Assembly: GCA_030044555.1 (NCBI GenBank)
Contig: JASHVN010000171.1
Coordinates: 1 to 37,821, forward strand
Source: Xanthobacteraceae bacterium
GTDB lineage: Bacteria; Pseudomonadota; Alphaproteobacteria; Rhizobiales; Xanthobacteraceae
DNA length: 37,821 bases
Direction of reading: 5' to 3'
Position 1 is the stretch's first letter; the number at the start of each line of letters is the position of its first letter. A model generated the notes under the pieces. The model was not told where the DNA came from and made no database searches. It saw only the letters and a list, made by a program, of their open reading frames with translations. Shown piece by piece: positions 23,298 through 32,363 of this stretch. A program made the position numbers and the translations under genes.

Positions 23298-24202
23298 GGC
23301 AGTAACTTTCGCAAATAGTAGTGATGCGGGCCGAGTTTGCCGCCGTAATTGCCGGCGCCGATCCGCGTCGCGCCGCGTTTGGGACCAAGCTTGACGATCG
23401 CCGCAATACCGGCGCGCATGGCCGAAGCGACAGCATCGGACGTCAGCCCGTCGATGACGATCTCCAGTACCGAGCTAGCGTCGCTGTCGAGCTCCGTCTT
23501 CACGACGCCGCGCAGTGTTGGACAATAAGCGTCGTTGGTGGAGGCTGAAACGCCTTTATATTTCGAGCCGACTTTCGAACCGGATCGAACGATTCCGCCT
23601 GGAAACGGCGCAATTACATCCGGAGCTTTAGCGATTGCCGCGGCGGCCGCCTCGGCCGCAGCCCGCGTAGTCTGGGCCGTACGGCCGATAATAAGAAGGT
23701 TACCGCCGCCGACCGCTTGCTTGGTCAAACCAGAGGTCGCCTCGCACACAAACTCTCCGTCCATGACGGGAATGCGCCAGAAGTGCTTGGCGCCAACGCG
23801 CTTGGAAATCTGCCAGCCGTCGCCGAAATAACGCAGCCCATCGCCGAGACGTAGCAACTCTTCACCTTCGAGGCCAGAATAGCAAGCCGAACTCGGACTC
23901 GTAAGCACGCATTGTCCAACGCGGGTCTGCACCTGTTTCTGCAGTTCGGCTGTCGATACTGCAAACAGCAAAACCCGAATTCCCGGCCGGCCGTCCGGGG
24001 TGTCTTTGCCGCTGAGCTCGCGATCAATACCGGCCTCGCAGCCGCAACCGATTACCGACGTGGCCATACCAGTCATGGTAACTGCGGCTTGTCGCGCCCA
24101 CTTCGTGCTGTCGGCGGTGATGATGAGCGCCGTTGCCCGCATGCCAAAGGCTTCGGCGAAAGTGTCGTCAACTTGCACACCTTTGACGATCAAGTTCGGC
24201 AT
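23294..24202 (-). CDS. fhcD: FhcD, formylmethanofuran:H4MPT formyltransferase
   Basis: A 302-residue Ftr homologue. Recognisable stretches are VDDTFAEAFGMRATALIITAD at the N-terminus, GCGCEAGIDRELS, TPDGRPGIRVLLFAVS, GQCVLTSPSSACYSG, FWRIPVMDGEFVCEAT and CPTLRG. It catalyses formyl transfer from H4MPT to methanofuran and is a subunit of the Fhc complex. It overlaps fhcA by 13 nt and fhcC by 4 nt, so the complex is translationally coupled. The length equals that of the archaeal Ftr (about 296-300). Confidence 0.96.
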   Translation of the reverse strand: MPNLIVKGVQVDDTFAEAFGMRATALIITADSTKWARQAAVTMTGMATSVIGCGCEAGIDRELSGKDTPDGRPGIRVLLFAVSTAELQKQVQTRVGQCVLTSPSSACYSGLEGEELLRLGDGLRYFGDGWQISKRVGAKHFWRIPVMDGEFVCEATSGLTKQAVGGGNLLIIGRTAQTTRAAAEAAAAAIAKAPDVIAPFPGGIVRSGSKVGSKYKGVSASTNDAYCPTLRGVVKTELDSDASSVLEIVIDGLTSDAVASAMRAGIAAIVKLGPKRGATRIGAGNYGGKLGPHHYYLRKLLP

Positions 24203-25824
24203 GGCACAAATTCAAACGGCTCCGGCCGACCCAGCGCGTGGGCCGGAACTTTGAACAACTCTTCCGGCACTCCGTAGCGCTCTTCATAATACTCTTTCAT
24301 CCGCCGATCGATCGCGCGATCGCGTCGCAGCGCGACGGTAAGGGCGCGGCCCCACGTGCGGTGCGTAATCTCGCCGTCACGCACTACGAGTTCGCCGCCC
24401 TTGAATACAAGCGCAGCGGAGCGAAACATTTTGGCGCGGTCGGCGCCGTCCGCATACACTGCTACGTCGGCTACTGCACCAGCACCAAGATGGCCACGAT
24501 CGGTCAAGCCGAAAAGGCGCGCCGGCGCAGCTCGGGTCATGGCGGCGATCTCGGTAAGCGTATATTCGCGCGTGATTGATGGCAGCGTCGTCATTGCCAT
24601 TGCCGCATTCGGCAGATCAGCGATCCATCTCGCGCGCAGATCACGGCTCATGAGCAGTGCGAAAATCTCAGGATAGCTTGTAAAGGGTGCGCCGTTTGGG
24701 TGATCGGTGGTGAAGAACACGCGTTCGGGTTTGTCGATCAGCAAAAACAGTTCGAGGCCAACGGCCCATTGGACGGCGTTATAGAAATCACTGCGACGAT
24801 AATCATATGGCACAATGCCGGCGCCGTTGGCGTCGCCGTCGAGGATCAGCCACTTTTTCGGCCGCGCTCGATGCCGCGCGTTGAACTGCCGCAGCACGTC
24901 CGCCGAGATCGTCACCGTAGGCCCAAACATGACCTGGCCGACGTCGATGGTCACCTCCGCCGCCGCGTTCACGGCCTCCGCGAGCCGCGCCGCCGCAGAA
25001 GAAAAACCTCGCTCTCCTTCGGAGCCATAGCCATAGAATTGCAAATGGGCGAGATGCAGGGGCAATCCTTCCGCTGCTGCTATCGTATCGAGCGCGGTCT
25101 CGACATTTCCCGCAAGCCCGAGGTTGTTGCAATGCACGTGAAGTGGGTGCGGCACGCCGAGTGTGTTGACGGCGCGCTGCAACGCTTTCACGATTTGTCG
25201 TGACGAGACCCCATAATGGGGTACGACGTCGTCCAGCGAGAACGCTCGCACGTTTTCCTTGAATGCAGCGGCGCCGCCTGCATTGACGACCTTGATGCCG
25301 ATCGAGCGCGACATTTCGAGGATCCAGGCGACGTAATCCTCGATGGCCGATTCGCTCTCGTTGGCGTGCAGCAGGCTGAGCAGATAATCGTCGTTGCCGA
25401 GCACTGCGAGCGTGGCCTTGTCGATGATTGGAGTGTCCGCCAGTTCAAGATGAGCATGCAACGCGTAATGCGGCGATACCGCAGGCTCGACGACGGTGGT
25501 GAAGCCCATCGCGGCGTAGCAGCATCCGGTTTCGAAGGTGGACCATCCGGCGTAAGACAGGGGCGTGGCGGCCGGACGCGGCATGGCGGCGCGGTGATAT
25601 TCAGGCAGCAACAGACGCGCGGTGTTTACGTTCCAGCCGGCGATATGCGAGTGGATATCGATGGCTCCTGCCATAACGATCTTTCCCGTCGTGTCATAAG
25701 TCGCGTCGGGTCGCGCCTCGCTCGGTGTGTCGATGATGCGGCCATCGCGCATCCACACGTCACCCACGTCGTCACGGCCATTGGCCGGATCGATGACACG
25801 GCCGCCGGCGAGGCGCGTCAGCAT
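24190..25824 (-). CDS. fhcA: FhcA, formyltransferase/hydrolase complex subunit A (amidohydrolase)
   Basis: A 544-residue amidohydrolase-fold protein, homologous to FwdA/FmdA. The metal motif IDIHSH (H58, H60) follows GKIVMAGA. Other ligand-bearing stretches are LHVHCNN, LPLHLAHLQFYGYG and FFTTDHPNGAPF. This subunit hydrolyses formylmethanofuran to formate. It overlaps fhcB by 7 nt and fhcD by 13 nt. Confidence 0.96.
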   Translation of the reverse strand: MLTRLAGGRVIDPANGRDDVGDVWMRDGRIIDTPSEARPDATYDTTGKIVMAGAIDIHSHIAGWNVNTARLLLPEYHRAAMPRPAATPLSYAGWSTFETGCCYAAMGFTTVVEPAVSPHYALHAHLELADTPIIDKATLAVLGNDDYLLSLLHANESESAIEDYVAWILEMSRSIGIKVVNAGGAAAFKENVRAFSLDDVVPHYGVSSRQIVKALQRAVNTLGVPHPLHVHCNNLGLAGNVETALDTIAAAEGLPLHLAHLQFYGYGSEGERGFSSAAARLAEAVNAAAEVTIDVGQVMFGPTVTISADVLRQFNARHRARPKKWLILDGDANGAGIVPYDYRRSDFYNAVQWAVGLELFLLIDKPERVFFTTDHPNGAPFTSYPEIFALLMSRDLRARWIADLPNAAMAMTTLPSITREYTLTEIAAMTRAAPARLFGLTDRGHLGAGAVADVAVYADGADRAKMFRSAALVFKGGELVVRDGEITHRTWGRALTVALRRDRAIDRRMKEYYEERYGVPEELFKVPAHALGRPEPFEFVPCRT

Positions 25825-26906
25825 CGCCGCGCTCCATCGTACGGCAGCACGGACGCAATGCGCGAAATTGCATCGGCGACGGAAATCAGTTCGCTTGGCT
25901 GCGATGCGGCAACCGCCACCAGCGTCCCAGTCGATGGCGCATAATGGACGGCACCATGATCGACGGCCGGAGTGCCGACGGCAATATGGACGCGCGGCGG
26001 CACCTGGAAGCCGGCTTCCGCAGCCGTCAGAGCGATGGTTGGCGCCGCTTCACGCCACGGTGGCGCTTCGGCCCGATAGGCCGAAATCCAGATAACGCAA
26101 TCGGTTTCGCCGCAGCCGATCAGACGTCGGCTGTCGAACAGCCACGGATCGTGGTGTGGATAGCCGCGGCCAAATCCAGTGCGCATCGGCAGGCCCGTCA
26201 TCCAACCGCAGACCTGCAGAGCACCGAGCGCATTGTCCGCCGGGAACAGCGGCAATGTGGAGAAGCGGGTCGTTGCATTTAGATCATCCACTAGGCCGCA
26301 CAACATCTCGATTGTCAGCGCCTCGACATGCGCGACGGACCAAATCGCGACACCAAATCGTGAAGCTTTGAGATCGCGCGAAACCTGCTCCAGTGTTCTG
26401 GCCGCTATCGCGGTTTTGCCGATGGATCGGCCGGCGATGCGCGCGCGCAACGCAGCGAGCAGCACCGGCAGATCGCGCGACTCTCTACCGACGAGCCTCA
26501 CGCTGTGTCGGCCCGCAGCCGCTGTTGCTCCGTCGTTCTCAGGACAGAGCCAAAAAATGCGGCGGGCCATCCTGGCAGATCCCGAAACGAGTTGCTGAAA
26601 TGGTCCGCTCTGAGAAAGCGGGCCCGCCAAAAGCAGCGTGTCGGCGTGCGCATCTGCCTCGGCCGGCGTCGTCAACATCAGGCCGGAGGAACGCGCGATA
26701 TCTAGATCCCCCAACAGGCTTTCTGCATGCATATGGTCGATAACGGCGCCGATGCGCTGCGCTAACGATATTGCTGCGCGGGCGCCGGCAATATCGGTGC
26801 CCAGCCCGGTAATGAGCGGCTGATTGCTCGCAGCAACGAGCTTAGCCGCTTCGGCAACCGCAGCATCGAGGGCCACCGGCTCACCCGCAATCCACGCGCG
26901 CTCCAT
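25818..26906 (-). CDS. fhcB: FhcB, formyltransferase/hydrolase complex subunit B
   Basis: A 362-residue protein similar to the FwdB/FmdB C-terminal part (LDAAVAEAAKLVAASNQPLITGLGTDIAGARAAISLAQRIGAVIDH, CGWMTGLPMRTGFGRGYPHHDPWLFD). The N-terminal iron-sulfur and Mo/W-pterin cysteine region of archaeal formylmethanofuran dehydrogenase is absent, as is usual for bacterial Fhc, which runs as a hydrolase without redox metal. The start MERAWIAGE at 26906 was chosen because the longer frame (to 27152) is the antisense shadow of pcd. It overlaps fhcA by 7 nt and lies 41 nt after pcd. Confidence 0.93.
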   Translation of the reverse strand: MERAWIAGEPVALDAAVAEAAKLVAASNQPLITGLGTDIAGARAAISLAQRIGAVIDHMHAESLLGDLDIARSSGLMLTTPAEADAHADTLLLAGPLSQSGPFQQLVSGSARMARRIFWLCPENDGATAAAGRHSVRLVGRESRDLPVLLAALRARIAGRSIGKTAIAARTLEQVSRDLKASRFGVAIWSVAHVEALTIEMLCGLVDDLNATTRFSTLPLFPADNALGALQVCGWMTGLPMRTGFGRGYPHHDPWLFDSRRLIGCGETDCVIWISAYRAEAPPWREAAPTIALTAAEAGFQVPPRVHIAVGTPAVDHGAVHYAPSTGTLVAVAASQPSELISVADAISRIASVLPYDGARRC

Positions 26907-26947
26907 CGCCGCTCCCGCGTCTAAAGCGGATCGAAAAGTCCCCGGCC

Positions 26948-27328
26948 TCAGTCGTATTTGACGTAGGCGAAACGCTGATCCTTTTCCGGAGTGCCTTCGA
27001 GCGCGCCACCCTCTTTGGCAGGTTGCCAGTGAACGACATCTTCGATCTTTTTGGCTAGCTCGAAATCCTTGTCGGTGATGCCTTTGGCGGCATGATTTTG
27101 CAGCCGCACTTCGACCCAGGCGTAGGACGCGGTGATGTCCGGATGATGCCACGCCGCCTCGGCGAGGTGGCCGACCGTGTTGATGACCATCAGCGTTCCC
27201 TTCCAGCTGTTGGTGCGATATTTGCGACGTATCCAGCCGTTCTCAAGAAACCAATGTGGCAGGTCGCGCTTGAGACGCTGCTGAACTTCTTCATCGGTAT
27301 AAGTTCGCTCTTTGGAACCTTCGGCCAT
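26948..27328 (-). CDS. Pterin-4a-carbinolamine dehydratase-like protein
   Basis: A 126-residue protein of the PCD/DCoH family. The active-site signature E-x3-H-H-P is in LAEAAWHHPDI, followed by YAWVEVRLQNHAAKGITDKDFELAKKIE. The N-terminus is TYTDEEVQQRLKRDLPHWFLENGWIRRKYRT. No aromatic amino-acid hydroxylase is present, so the classic biopterin recycling role does not fit. Proteins of this family occur in H4MPT clusters and may act on a pterin side reaction. It is first in the pcd-fhcBADC-small-folP operon, with GGAAGG upstream of the ATG. The C-terminal extension (GTPEKDQRFAYVKYD) is longer than in standard PCD. Confidence 0.87.
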   Translation of the reverse strand: MAEGSKERTYTDEEVQQRLKRDLPHWFLENGWIRRKYRTNSWKGTLMVINTVGHLAEAAWHHPDITASYAWVEVRLQNHAAKGITDKDFELAKKIEDVVHWQPAKEGGALEGTPEKDQRFAYVKYD

Positions 27329-27446
27329 GACTGCGCCCTTCCGCGTGCGGGTTTGGTCCAGATTGCAAACCGAAACGGGATGACGCAGTTTAGTCCTGTA
27401 TTCCTGTTGGCAAAACCCCGGCGAACACCGATTTCGGGAGTTGCGC
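27329..27446. promoter_or_regulatory. Divergent promoter region of pcd-fhc and mptG operons
   Basis: These 118 bp separate the two large H4MPT operons. A perfect inverted repeat GGTTTG-N10-CAAACC (27350-27371) is the only clear symmetry and lies 22 nt from the pcd start. A shared operator is possible. Confidence 0.4.
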
Positions 27447-28442
27447 TTGTATACCGGCGTCCCCCAGCCAGACCGGATTACGGTCACCATTCCGGCGCGG
27501 CTGCATTTGGGTTTTCTCGATCTCAATGGCGGACTTGGCCGGCGGTTCGGCAGCATCGGGCTTGCCATTAGCGATCTCAAAACCAGCCTCACAATCTGGC
27601 GAACGAAGTCCCCCGAAGTTTCCGGTCCCGAACGTGACCGGGTACGACAATACCTGGAGATTATGCAGCACTCGCTCGCGCTTGACGAGACGCATGCGGT
27701 GAACGTTACCCAGACCGTTCCCGCGCACGTCGGCCTCGGTTCCGGAACTCAGCTCGCTCTGGCCGTGGCGGCGGGCGTGCGGCGCTTGCACCATCTGCCT
27801 TTGGATATTGAAACCGATGCATTGAAACTCGGACGCGGGGCGCGCTCGGGAATTGGAATCGGACTGTTCCGCCGTGGCGGGTTGGTTGTCGACGGCGGCC
27901 GTGGCGCCACTGCAACGGCGGCACCGATCGTCAGCCACATGACGTTCCCGCACGATTGGCGCATTCTGATCGTGCTCGACCCAGCACATCGCGGCATGCA
28001 TGGGGCGGAAGAGTCGGCAGCTTTTGCTTGCCTCGCACCGATGTCGGATGCCGAGGCTGCCCATCTTTGCCGGCTGGTTCTTATCAAAGCGCTGCCAGCA
28101 CTGGCGGAACACGACATGACGAGTTTCGGCGCCGCGATCCAGGAATTGCAGCAACGGCTTGGCTGTTATTTTGCTCCAGCGCAGGGCGGCTCACCTTTCA
28201 CCAGTCGAGCCGTTGCCGCAGTGCTGGCGACGCTCGAGGCCGCCGGTGCCCACGGCATCGGTCAAAGCTCCTGGGGACCGACCGGTTTTGCGTTTGCCTC
28301 GTCGGCTGACGAGGCCGACCGCATCACAGCGATTGCGCGCCAGTGCGTGCACAGCGAAGGGCTAGACATCCGCATTTGCAGCGGGCTCAATCGTGGAGCG
28401 GAGATCGTCGCGCATATACAGTGCTCCGCCCACGACGAATAG
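27447..28442 (+). CDS. mptG: Beta-ribofuranosylaminobenzene 5'-phosphate synthase
   Basis: A 331-residue GHMP-kinase-fold enzyme: ITVTIPARLHLGFLDLNGGLGRRFGSIGLA near the N-terminus, the glycine-rich loop PAHVGLGSGTQLALAVA, and GQSSWGPTGFAF near the end. It makes the first dedicated intermediate of H4MPT from p-hydroxybenzoate or p-aminobenzoate and phosphoribosyl diphosphate. No ATG fits; two TTG codons lie at 27441 and 27447. The second has GGGAG 6 nt upstream, so I prefer it. It heads the plus-strand operon through fae, 14 nt before mtdB. Confidence 0.92.
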   Translation: MYTGVPQPDRITVTIPARLHLGFLDLNGGLGRRFGSIGLAISDLKTSLTIWRTKSPEVSGPERDRVRQYLEIMQHSLALDETHAVNVTQTVPAHVGLGSGTQLALAVAAGVRRLHHLPLDIETDALKLGRGARSGIGIGLFRRGGLVVDGGRGATATAAPIVSHMTFPHDWRILIVLDPAHRGMHGAEESAAFACLAPMSDAEAAHLCRLVLIKALPALAEHDMTSFGAAIQELQQRLGCYFAPAQGGSPFTSRAVAAVLATLEAAGAHGIGQSSWGPTGFAFASSADEADRITAIARQCVHSEGLDIRICSGLNRGAEIVAHIQCSAHDE

Positions 28443-28456
28443 ATCAGGAGGACGCC

Positions 28457-29353
28457 ATGGCGGACAAGAACATCATTCACATGGCCACGCCAACCAAGCA
28501 CGTCAGTCCGTTCGACGTGAACATGGCGCTCGACGCCGGATACGACGCGGCTCTCGTATACACGAACGTGACTCTCGAGGAAGTAACGTCGTTGGTTCAA
28601 GACGCTATCTTCTCGCGACCGCCGAAGCTCGGCGTCCGTACGGCGATGTTCTTCGGCGGCAAGAACGCGAACGTTGCGCTCGACATGATGGCACGAGCCA
28701 AGAACGCGTTGGTGCCCCCATTCGCCATTTCCTTCTTTGCCGATCCCGCCGGTTCGTTCACCACAGCAGCCGCGATGGTAGCTTGCGTCGAAAAGATTCT
28801 GAAGGACAGAAAACAGCGTACCCTCAGGGATCTTAAGGTCGCTGTGTTCGGTGCCACCGGCGTTGTCGGATTTGCGTCAGCGGTCATCGCCACGATGCAG
28901 GGCAGCGACGTCACGCTTGTCGGCTATGACGGTATCAAACGCGTCACCGACGCCGCCCAGGAGATCAAACGCCGTTTCGACGTGGACGTGCACGCAGCGG
29001 ACGGCAGCGACGACGACAAGAAGTCGATCATTCTCGCCGAATCCGAAGCGGTGTTCTGCGCCGGTCGCGCCGGCGTGGCGATCCTGTCAAATGCCCAGCT
29101 TGCCGGGGCGAAGAGGCTGACGATTGTCGCCGACGTGAATGCGGTCCCGCCCCCCGGCATTGAGGGGCTCGATGTGCAGGCGAACGGCCAGGAAATCACG
29201 TCCCACGGCACGTTGGGACTGGGTCCGTTGACGATCGGCAACATCAAATACAAGACAGAATTCGGACTGTTTCAAAGAATGATTGCAGCGACAAAGCCAG
29301 TGCAATTCGATTTTCGCGACGCCTTCGCGTTGGCCCGCGAGATCAATGGCTGA
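28457..29353 (+). CDS. mtdB: MtdB, NAD(P)-dependent methylene-H4MPT dehydrogenase
   Basis: A 298-residue enzyme: substrate domain (SPFDVNMALDAGYDAALVYTNVTLEEV, FGGKNANVALDMM), then a Rossmann nucleotide loop VAVFGATGVVG (G132, G135, G138) and C-terminal GIEGLDVQANGQEI. It oxidises methylene-H4MPT to methenyl-H4MPT, with NAD or NADP; the two closely related enzymes MtdA and MtdB are hard to split by eye, but the location with mch, fhc and fae supports MtdB. It has AGGAGG 5 nt before ATG and overlaps the ATP-grasp gene by 8 nt (ATGGCTGA). Confidence 0.92.
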   Translation: MADKNIIHMATPTKHVSPFDVNMALDAGYDAALVYTNVTLEEVTSLVQDAIFSRPPKLGVRTAMFFGGKNANVALDMMARAKNALVPPFAISFFADPAGSFTTAAAMVACVEKILKDRKQRTLRDLKVAVFGATGVVGFASAVIATMQGSDVTLVGYDGIKRVTDAAQEIKRRFDVDVHAADGSDDDKKSIILAESEAVFCAGRAGVAILSNAQLAGAKRLTIVADVNAVPPPGIEGLDVQANGQEITSHGTLGLGPLTIGNIKYKTEFGLFQRMIAATKPVQFDFRDAFALAREING

Positions 29354-30458
29354 AGGCAATTCCATTCTTATTGCCGCGATTTCCGGCCGCGCCCTGGCGC
29401 AATCGGCGCACCGCGGCGGCTATCATCCGCTTGTTGCCGATTTTTTTGGTGATCAGGACGCTCTACAGGTAGCCAAGAATCACGTGCGGCTCGCCGGCTC
29501 CCTCGAGCGCGGCATCGAGGAGGATGCGCTGTTCAGCGCGTTGGATGCGCTCTGTGCGCGCGACCAACCTCTGGGAATTGTCTGCGGCAGCGGATTTGAA
29601 GACAGACCCCAATTACTCGAACGCATCGCCGAGCGCTGGCGGCTGTTTGGCAACAGTGCCGCGGTTGTTGCTAAGGTCAAGAATCCTGAGACGCTTTTGG
29701 CCATCTGCTGCCAGGCCTCGATCCCAGTGCCGGATTTCTGTTTGGAAAAGCCGCAGCACCCCGCCGATTGGCTCGCTAAGCGCAGAGGCGGTGCAGGCGG
29801 CAGCCATATCAAGCCGGCGGAGAACGGGATCGGCGATCGTATCTATTATCAGCGCAAAGTGCCGGGTGTTCCGATATCGGCGCTTTTTCTCGCCGACGGC
29901 GCGAGCGCCACCGTGCTGGGCTTCAGCAGCCAATGGCATTTGCCTACGGCCGACAAGCCTTATCGCTACGGCGGAGCCGCGCAGCCCGCGATTCTGCCGG
30001 GCCACGTCGCCGTTTTACTTACTGCCGCCGTCGTCCGCCTCAGCGCCGCAGCGGCGCTTATGGGCCTCAACAGCGCGGATTTTATCCTCGATGGCGAGCA
30101 ATTCTGGCTCTTAGAAATCAACCCGCGCCCGGGCGCAACACTGGACATTTTTGAATCGACGCAGGCTTCCCTCTTTTCCCTGCACATGGCAGCATCCGCC
30201 GGCCAGCTGCCGCCGGCTCCGTGCTATTCCGGCCGTGCCAGGGCGGCCGCAATCGTGTATGCTGAGAGAGATATTCCATTATTTCCAGCGCTGACCTGGC
30301 CGCACTGGACCGCCGACCGCCCGCAGCAGGGAATTGCGATAAGAGTTGGCGAGCCGTTGTGCACTGTTTACGCTTGCGGCACGGATGCGATAGAGGCCAG
30401 AGCCGGAACAGAGGAACGGCGCAAACAGGTTCTCGCTTGGGCCGCAGGTCGATTATGA
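29346..30458 (+). CDS. ATP-grasp domain protein of the H4MPT cluster
   Basis: A 370-residue protein. The N-terminal region (ILIAAISGRALAQSAHRGGYHPLVADFFGD) is followed by an ATP-grasp core (GGAGGSHIKPA, DRIYYQRKVPGVPISALFLADG, SADFILDGEQFWLLEINPRPGATLDIFE with the metal-binding E-x-N-P-R-P). ATP-grasp enzymes form peptide or amide bonds. A ligase adding glutamate to the tyrosine or polyglutamate part of methylofuran (a MfnD-like job) is plausible; the gene also resembles the ATP-grasp gene next to mch in Methylorubrum extorquens. The substrate is unproven. It overlaps mtdB by 8 nt and mch by 4 nt (ATGA). Confidence 0.87.
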   Translation: MAEGNSILIAAISGRALAQSAHRGGYHPLVADFFGDQDALQVAKNHVRLAGSLERGIEEDALFSALDALCARDQPLGIVCGSGFEDRPQLLERIAERWRLFGNSAAVVAKVKNPETLLAICCQASIPVPDFCLEKPQHPADWLAKRRGGAGGSHIKPAENGIGDRIYYQRKVPGVPISALFLADGASATVLGFSSQWHLPTADKPYRYGGAAQPAILPGHVAVLLTAAVVRLSAAAALMGLNSADFILDGEQFWLLEINPRPGATLDIFESTQASLFSLHMAASAGQLPPAPCYSGRARAAAIVYAERDIPLFPALTWPHWTADRPQQGIAIRVGEPLCTVYACGTDAIEARAGTEERRKQVLAWAAGRL

Positions 30459-31426
30459 CGACGGTGCCAGCAGTCAGCGTGAATGAAAACGCGGCCAAAC
30501 TGGTTTCGCAACTCGTGGCGGACGCAGAGCAGCTAAGGCTCGGCGTTTCACGCGGCGAGCTTGGCGAAATGTTGATCGATGCTGGCAGCCGAAATCTTGG
30601 CGGCATCGCCGCCGGTCTGCGCATTGCGACTATCTGCATGGGCGGGCTTGGCGACGTGACGTTGGCGCCATCTTCGGCAACGCCGCGCTGGCCATGGACG
30701 CTGGTTGTGCACTCCTCAAATCCGGTGATCGCATGCCTGGCAAGCCAATACGCCGGCTGGCGGTTGACCGATGACGGTCCCGGCAAAGCGTTTTTTGCTT
30801 TGGGCTCGGGACCGGCGCGCGCGCTGGCGCGCCGCGAACCACTGTTCGAGCATTTAAACTACGCCGACAGTGCCGCACATGCCACTTTGGTGATCGAGAG
30901 CGCCGGGCCGCCTCCGGCCAAGGTTGTTGCCAAAGTTGCCGGAGATTGCCGCGTCAGTCCGAACGATTTGACGATTATCTTTGCGCCGACGCAAAGTCTA
31001 GTTGGCAGCACGCAGATCGGCGCCCGCGCCCTCGAAGTCGCTTTGCACAAGACTCACGAATTGGGCTTTCCGGTCGAACATATCGTCGACGGCATCGGCG
31101 CCGCGCCGCTGTGCCCGCCGCACCCTGACTTCGTCACGGCGATGGGACGCACTAACGATGCCATCATCTTTGCCGGCCGGGTTCAGCTCTACGTAACCGG
31201 GCCAGCCGATGACGCGCGCGCTCTCGCCGGCGAGCTACCAAGCAATGCCTCGCGCGATTATGGCCGACCATTTGCGCAAATCTTCAAAGACGTCAAAGGG
31301 GATTTTTACGCGATCGACCCAATGCTGTTCAGTCCGGCGAAAGTTACGGTGACGGCGCTCGAAACTGGCGAAAGCTTTCACGCTGGCGAGATGGATTTGG
31401 GCCTGCTCGATGCCTCCTTTACTTGA
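30455..31426 (+). CDS. mch: Methenyl-H4MPT cyclohydrolase
   Basis: A 323-residue enzyme matching Mch: VSVNENAAKLVSQLVADAEQLRLGVSR, GLGDVTLAPS, VVHSSNPVIACLASQYAGWRL, ALGSGPARALARREPLFEHL, FAPTQSLVGSTQIGARALEVALHKTHELGF and DGIGAAPLCPPHPDFVTAMGRTNDAI. It interconverts methenyl-H4MPT and formyl-H4MPT between MtdB and Fhc. The start at 30455 overlaps the ATP-grasp stop as ATGA; the stop overlaps the next gene by 17 nt. Length is as in the family (about 320). Confidence 0.96.
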   Translation: MTTVPAVSVNENAAKLVSQLVADAEQLRLGVSRGELGEMLIDAGSRNLGGIAAGLRIATICMGGLGDVTLAPSSATPRWPWTLVVHSSNPVIACLASQYAGWRLTDDGPGKAFFALGSGPARALARREPLFEHLNYADSAAHATLVIESAGPPPAKVVAKVAGDCRVSPNDLTIIFAPTQSLVGSTQIGARALEVALHKTHELGFPVEHIVDGIGAAPLCPPHPDFVTAMGRTNDAIIFAGRVQLYVTGPADDARALAGELPSNASRDYGRPFAQIFKDVKGDFYAIDPMLFSPAKVTVTALETGESFHAGEMDLGLLDASFT

Positions 31427-32363
31427 GCACGTCGGCCGCGGAGCCGCTGGCGCTCGGGCGCTCATCGGGCTGGTCGTCGAACGCGTAGATTGGCATGCCC
31501 GCGAATTGATCGCAGCGCTCCGGATGCGCGGCATGGAAACAATTCCTGTTCGGCTGACGCGTTGTGGATTTGCCACGCAAAGCGCCACCGGCCTGCACAT
31601 CGATGGGTTCGACAGCACACTTCCGCATGCGATCATTGTGCGCAGCATGGCGGGCGGCACGTTTGAGGCGGTCACCCTGCGGCTCGGGGTTCTGCATGCG
31701 TTGCGCGAACTCGGCGTTCCAGTATGGAACGATGCACGCGCCATCGAACGTTGCGTCGACAAATCGATGACGAGCTTTCTGTTGTCCCGCGCGGGCATTG
31801 CCACTCCCGCAACCTGGACGACGGAATCATACGAAGCGGCGCGCGCAATCGTGCGGCGGGAGACAGCAGACGGGCCGCTGGTGCTCAAGCCGTTGTTCGG
31901 ATCGCAGGGACGCGGCCTCCTGCTGATCCGCACGCTGGAAGATCTGCCGCCGGCGGAGCAGACCGCAGGGCGGGTGTTCTATCTGCAGCGCTTCATCGGT
32001 GTCGAACGCGGCGGCTATCACGATTTTCGCGTGCTCGTGGTGCATGGCCGCATCGTAGCCGCCATGCAGCGGCACTCCGCGCATTGGGTTACCAACATCA
32101 AACGCGGCGGGCGACCGGTGGCGGTCGCCGTCAATGACGAGCTGAAATCCGTGGCGCTGCGTGCGGCGGCGGCGGTTGGCGCCGCATTCGTCGGCGTCGA
32201 TATTATCTACGGTGCGGATCAGCGACCGAACGTGCTCGAAGTCAACAGCATGCCGGCCTGGTCAGGCTTGCAAAGGGTCACCGCCGTTAACATCGCTTCC
32301 GCCTTCGCCGACTGCTTTGCCGAAGTTGTCGGCGTCCGCGACACGCGGGGCGCCACCGCATGA
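31410..32363 (+). CDS. RimK-family ATP-grasp ligase
   Basis: A 317-residue protein of the RimK/MptN type: LHIDGFDSTLPHAIIVRSMAGG, VPVWNDARAIERCVDKSMTSFLLSRAGIATPATW, GPLVLKPLFGSQGRGLLLI, FYLQRFI... YHDFRVLVV, and VGVDIIYGADQRPNVLEVNSMPAW with the metal-binding E-x-N. Archaeal MptN adds glutamate to H4MPT, so glutamylation of the pterin or of methylofuran is the likely role (inference). It overlaps mch by 17 nt and the CitG-like gene by 4 nt. The start ATG at 31410 was kept because it is in the overlap typical for this operon. Confidence 0.88.
   Translation: MPPLLEHVGRGAAGARALIGLVVERVDWHARELIAALRMRGMETIPVRLTRCGFATQSATGLHIDGFDSTLPHAIIVRSMAGGTFEAVTLRLGVLHALRELGVPVWNDARAIERCVDKSMTSFLLSRAGIATPATWTTESYEAARAIVRRETADGPLVLKPLFGSQGRGLLLIRTLEDLPPAEQTAGRVFYLQRFIGVERGGYHDFRVLVVHGRIVAAMQRHSAHWVTNIKRGGRPVAVAVNDELKSVALRAAAAVGAAFVGVDIIYGADQRPNVLEVNSMPAWSGLQRVTAVNIASAFADCFAEVVGVRDTRGATA

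Noticed and set aside
26906-27152. N-terminal extension of fhcB
   Set aside because: The extra 82 codons are Arg/His-rich, antisense-like to pcd, and do not resemble FwdB; MERAWIAGE at 26906 is the likely start.
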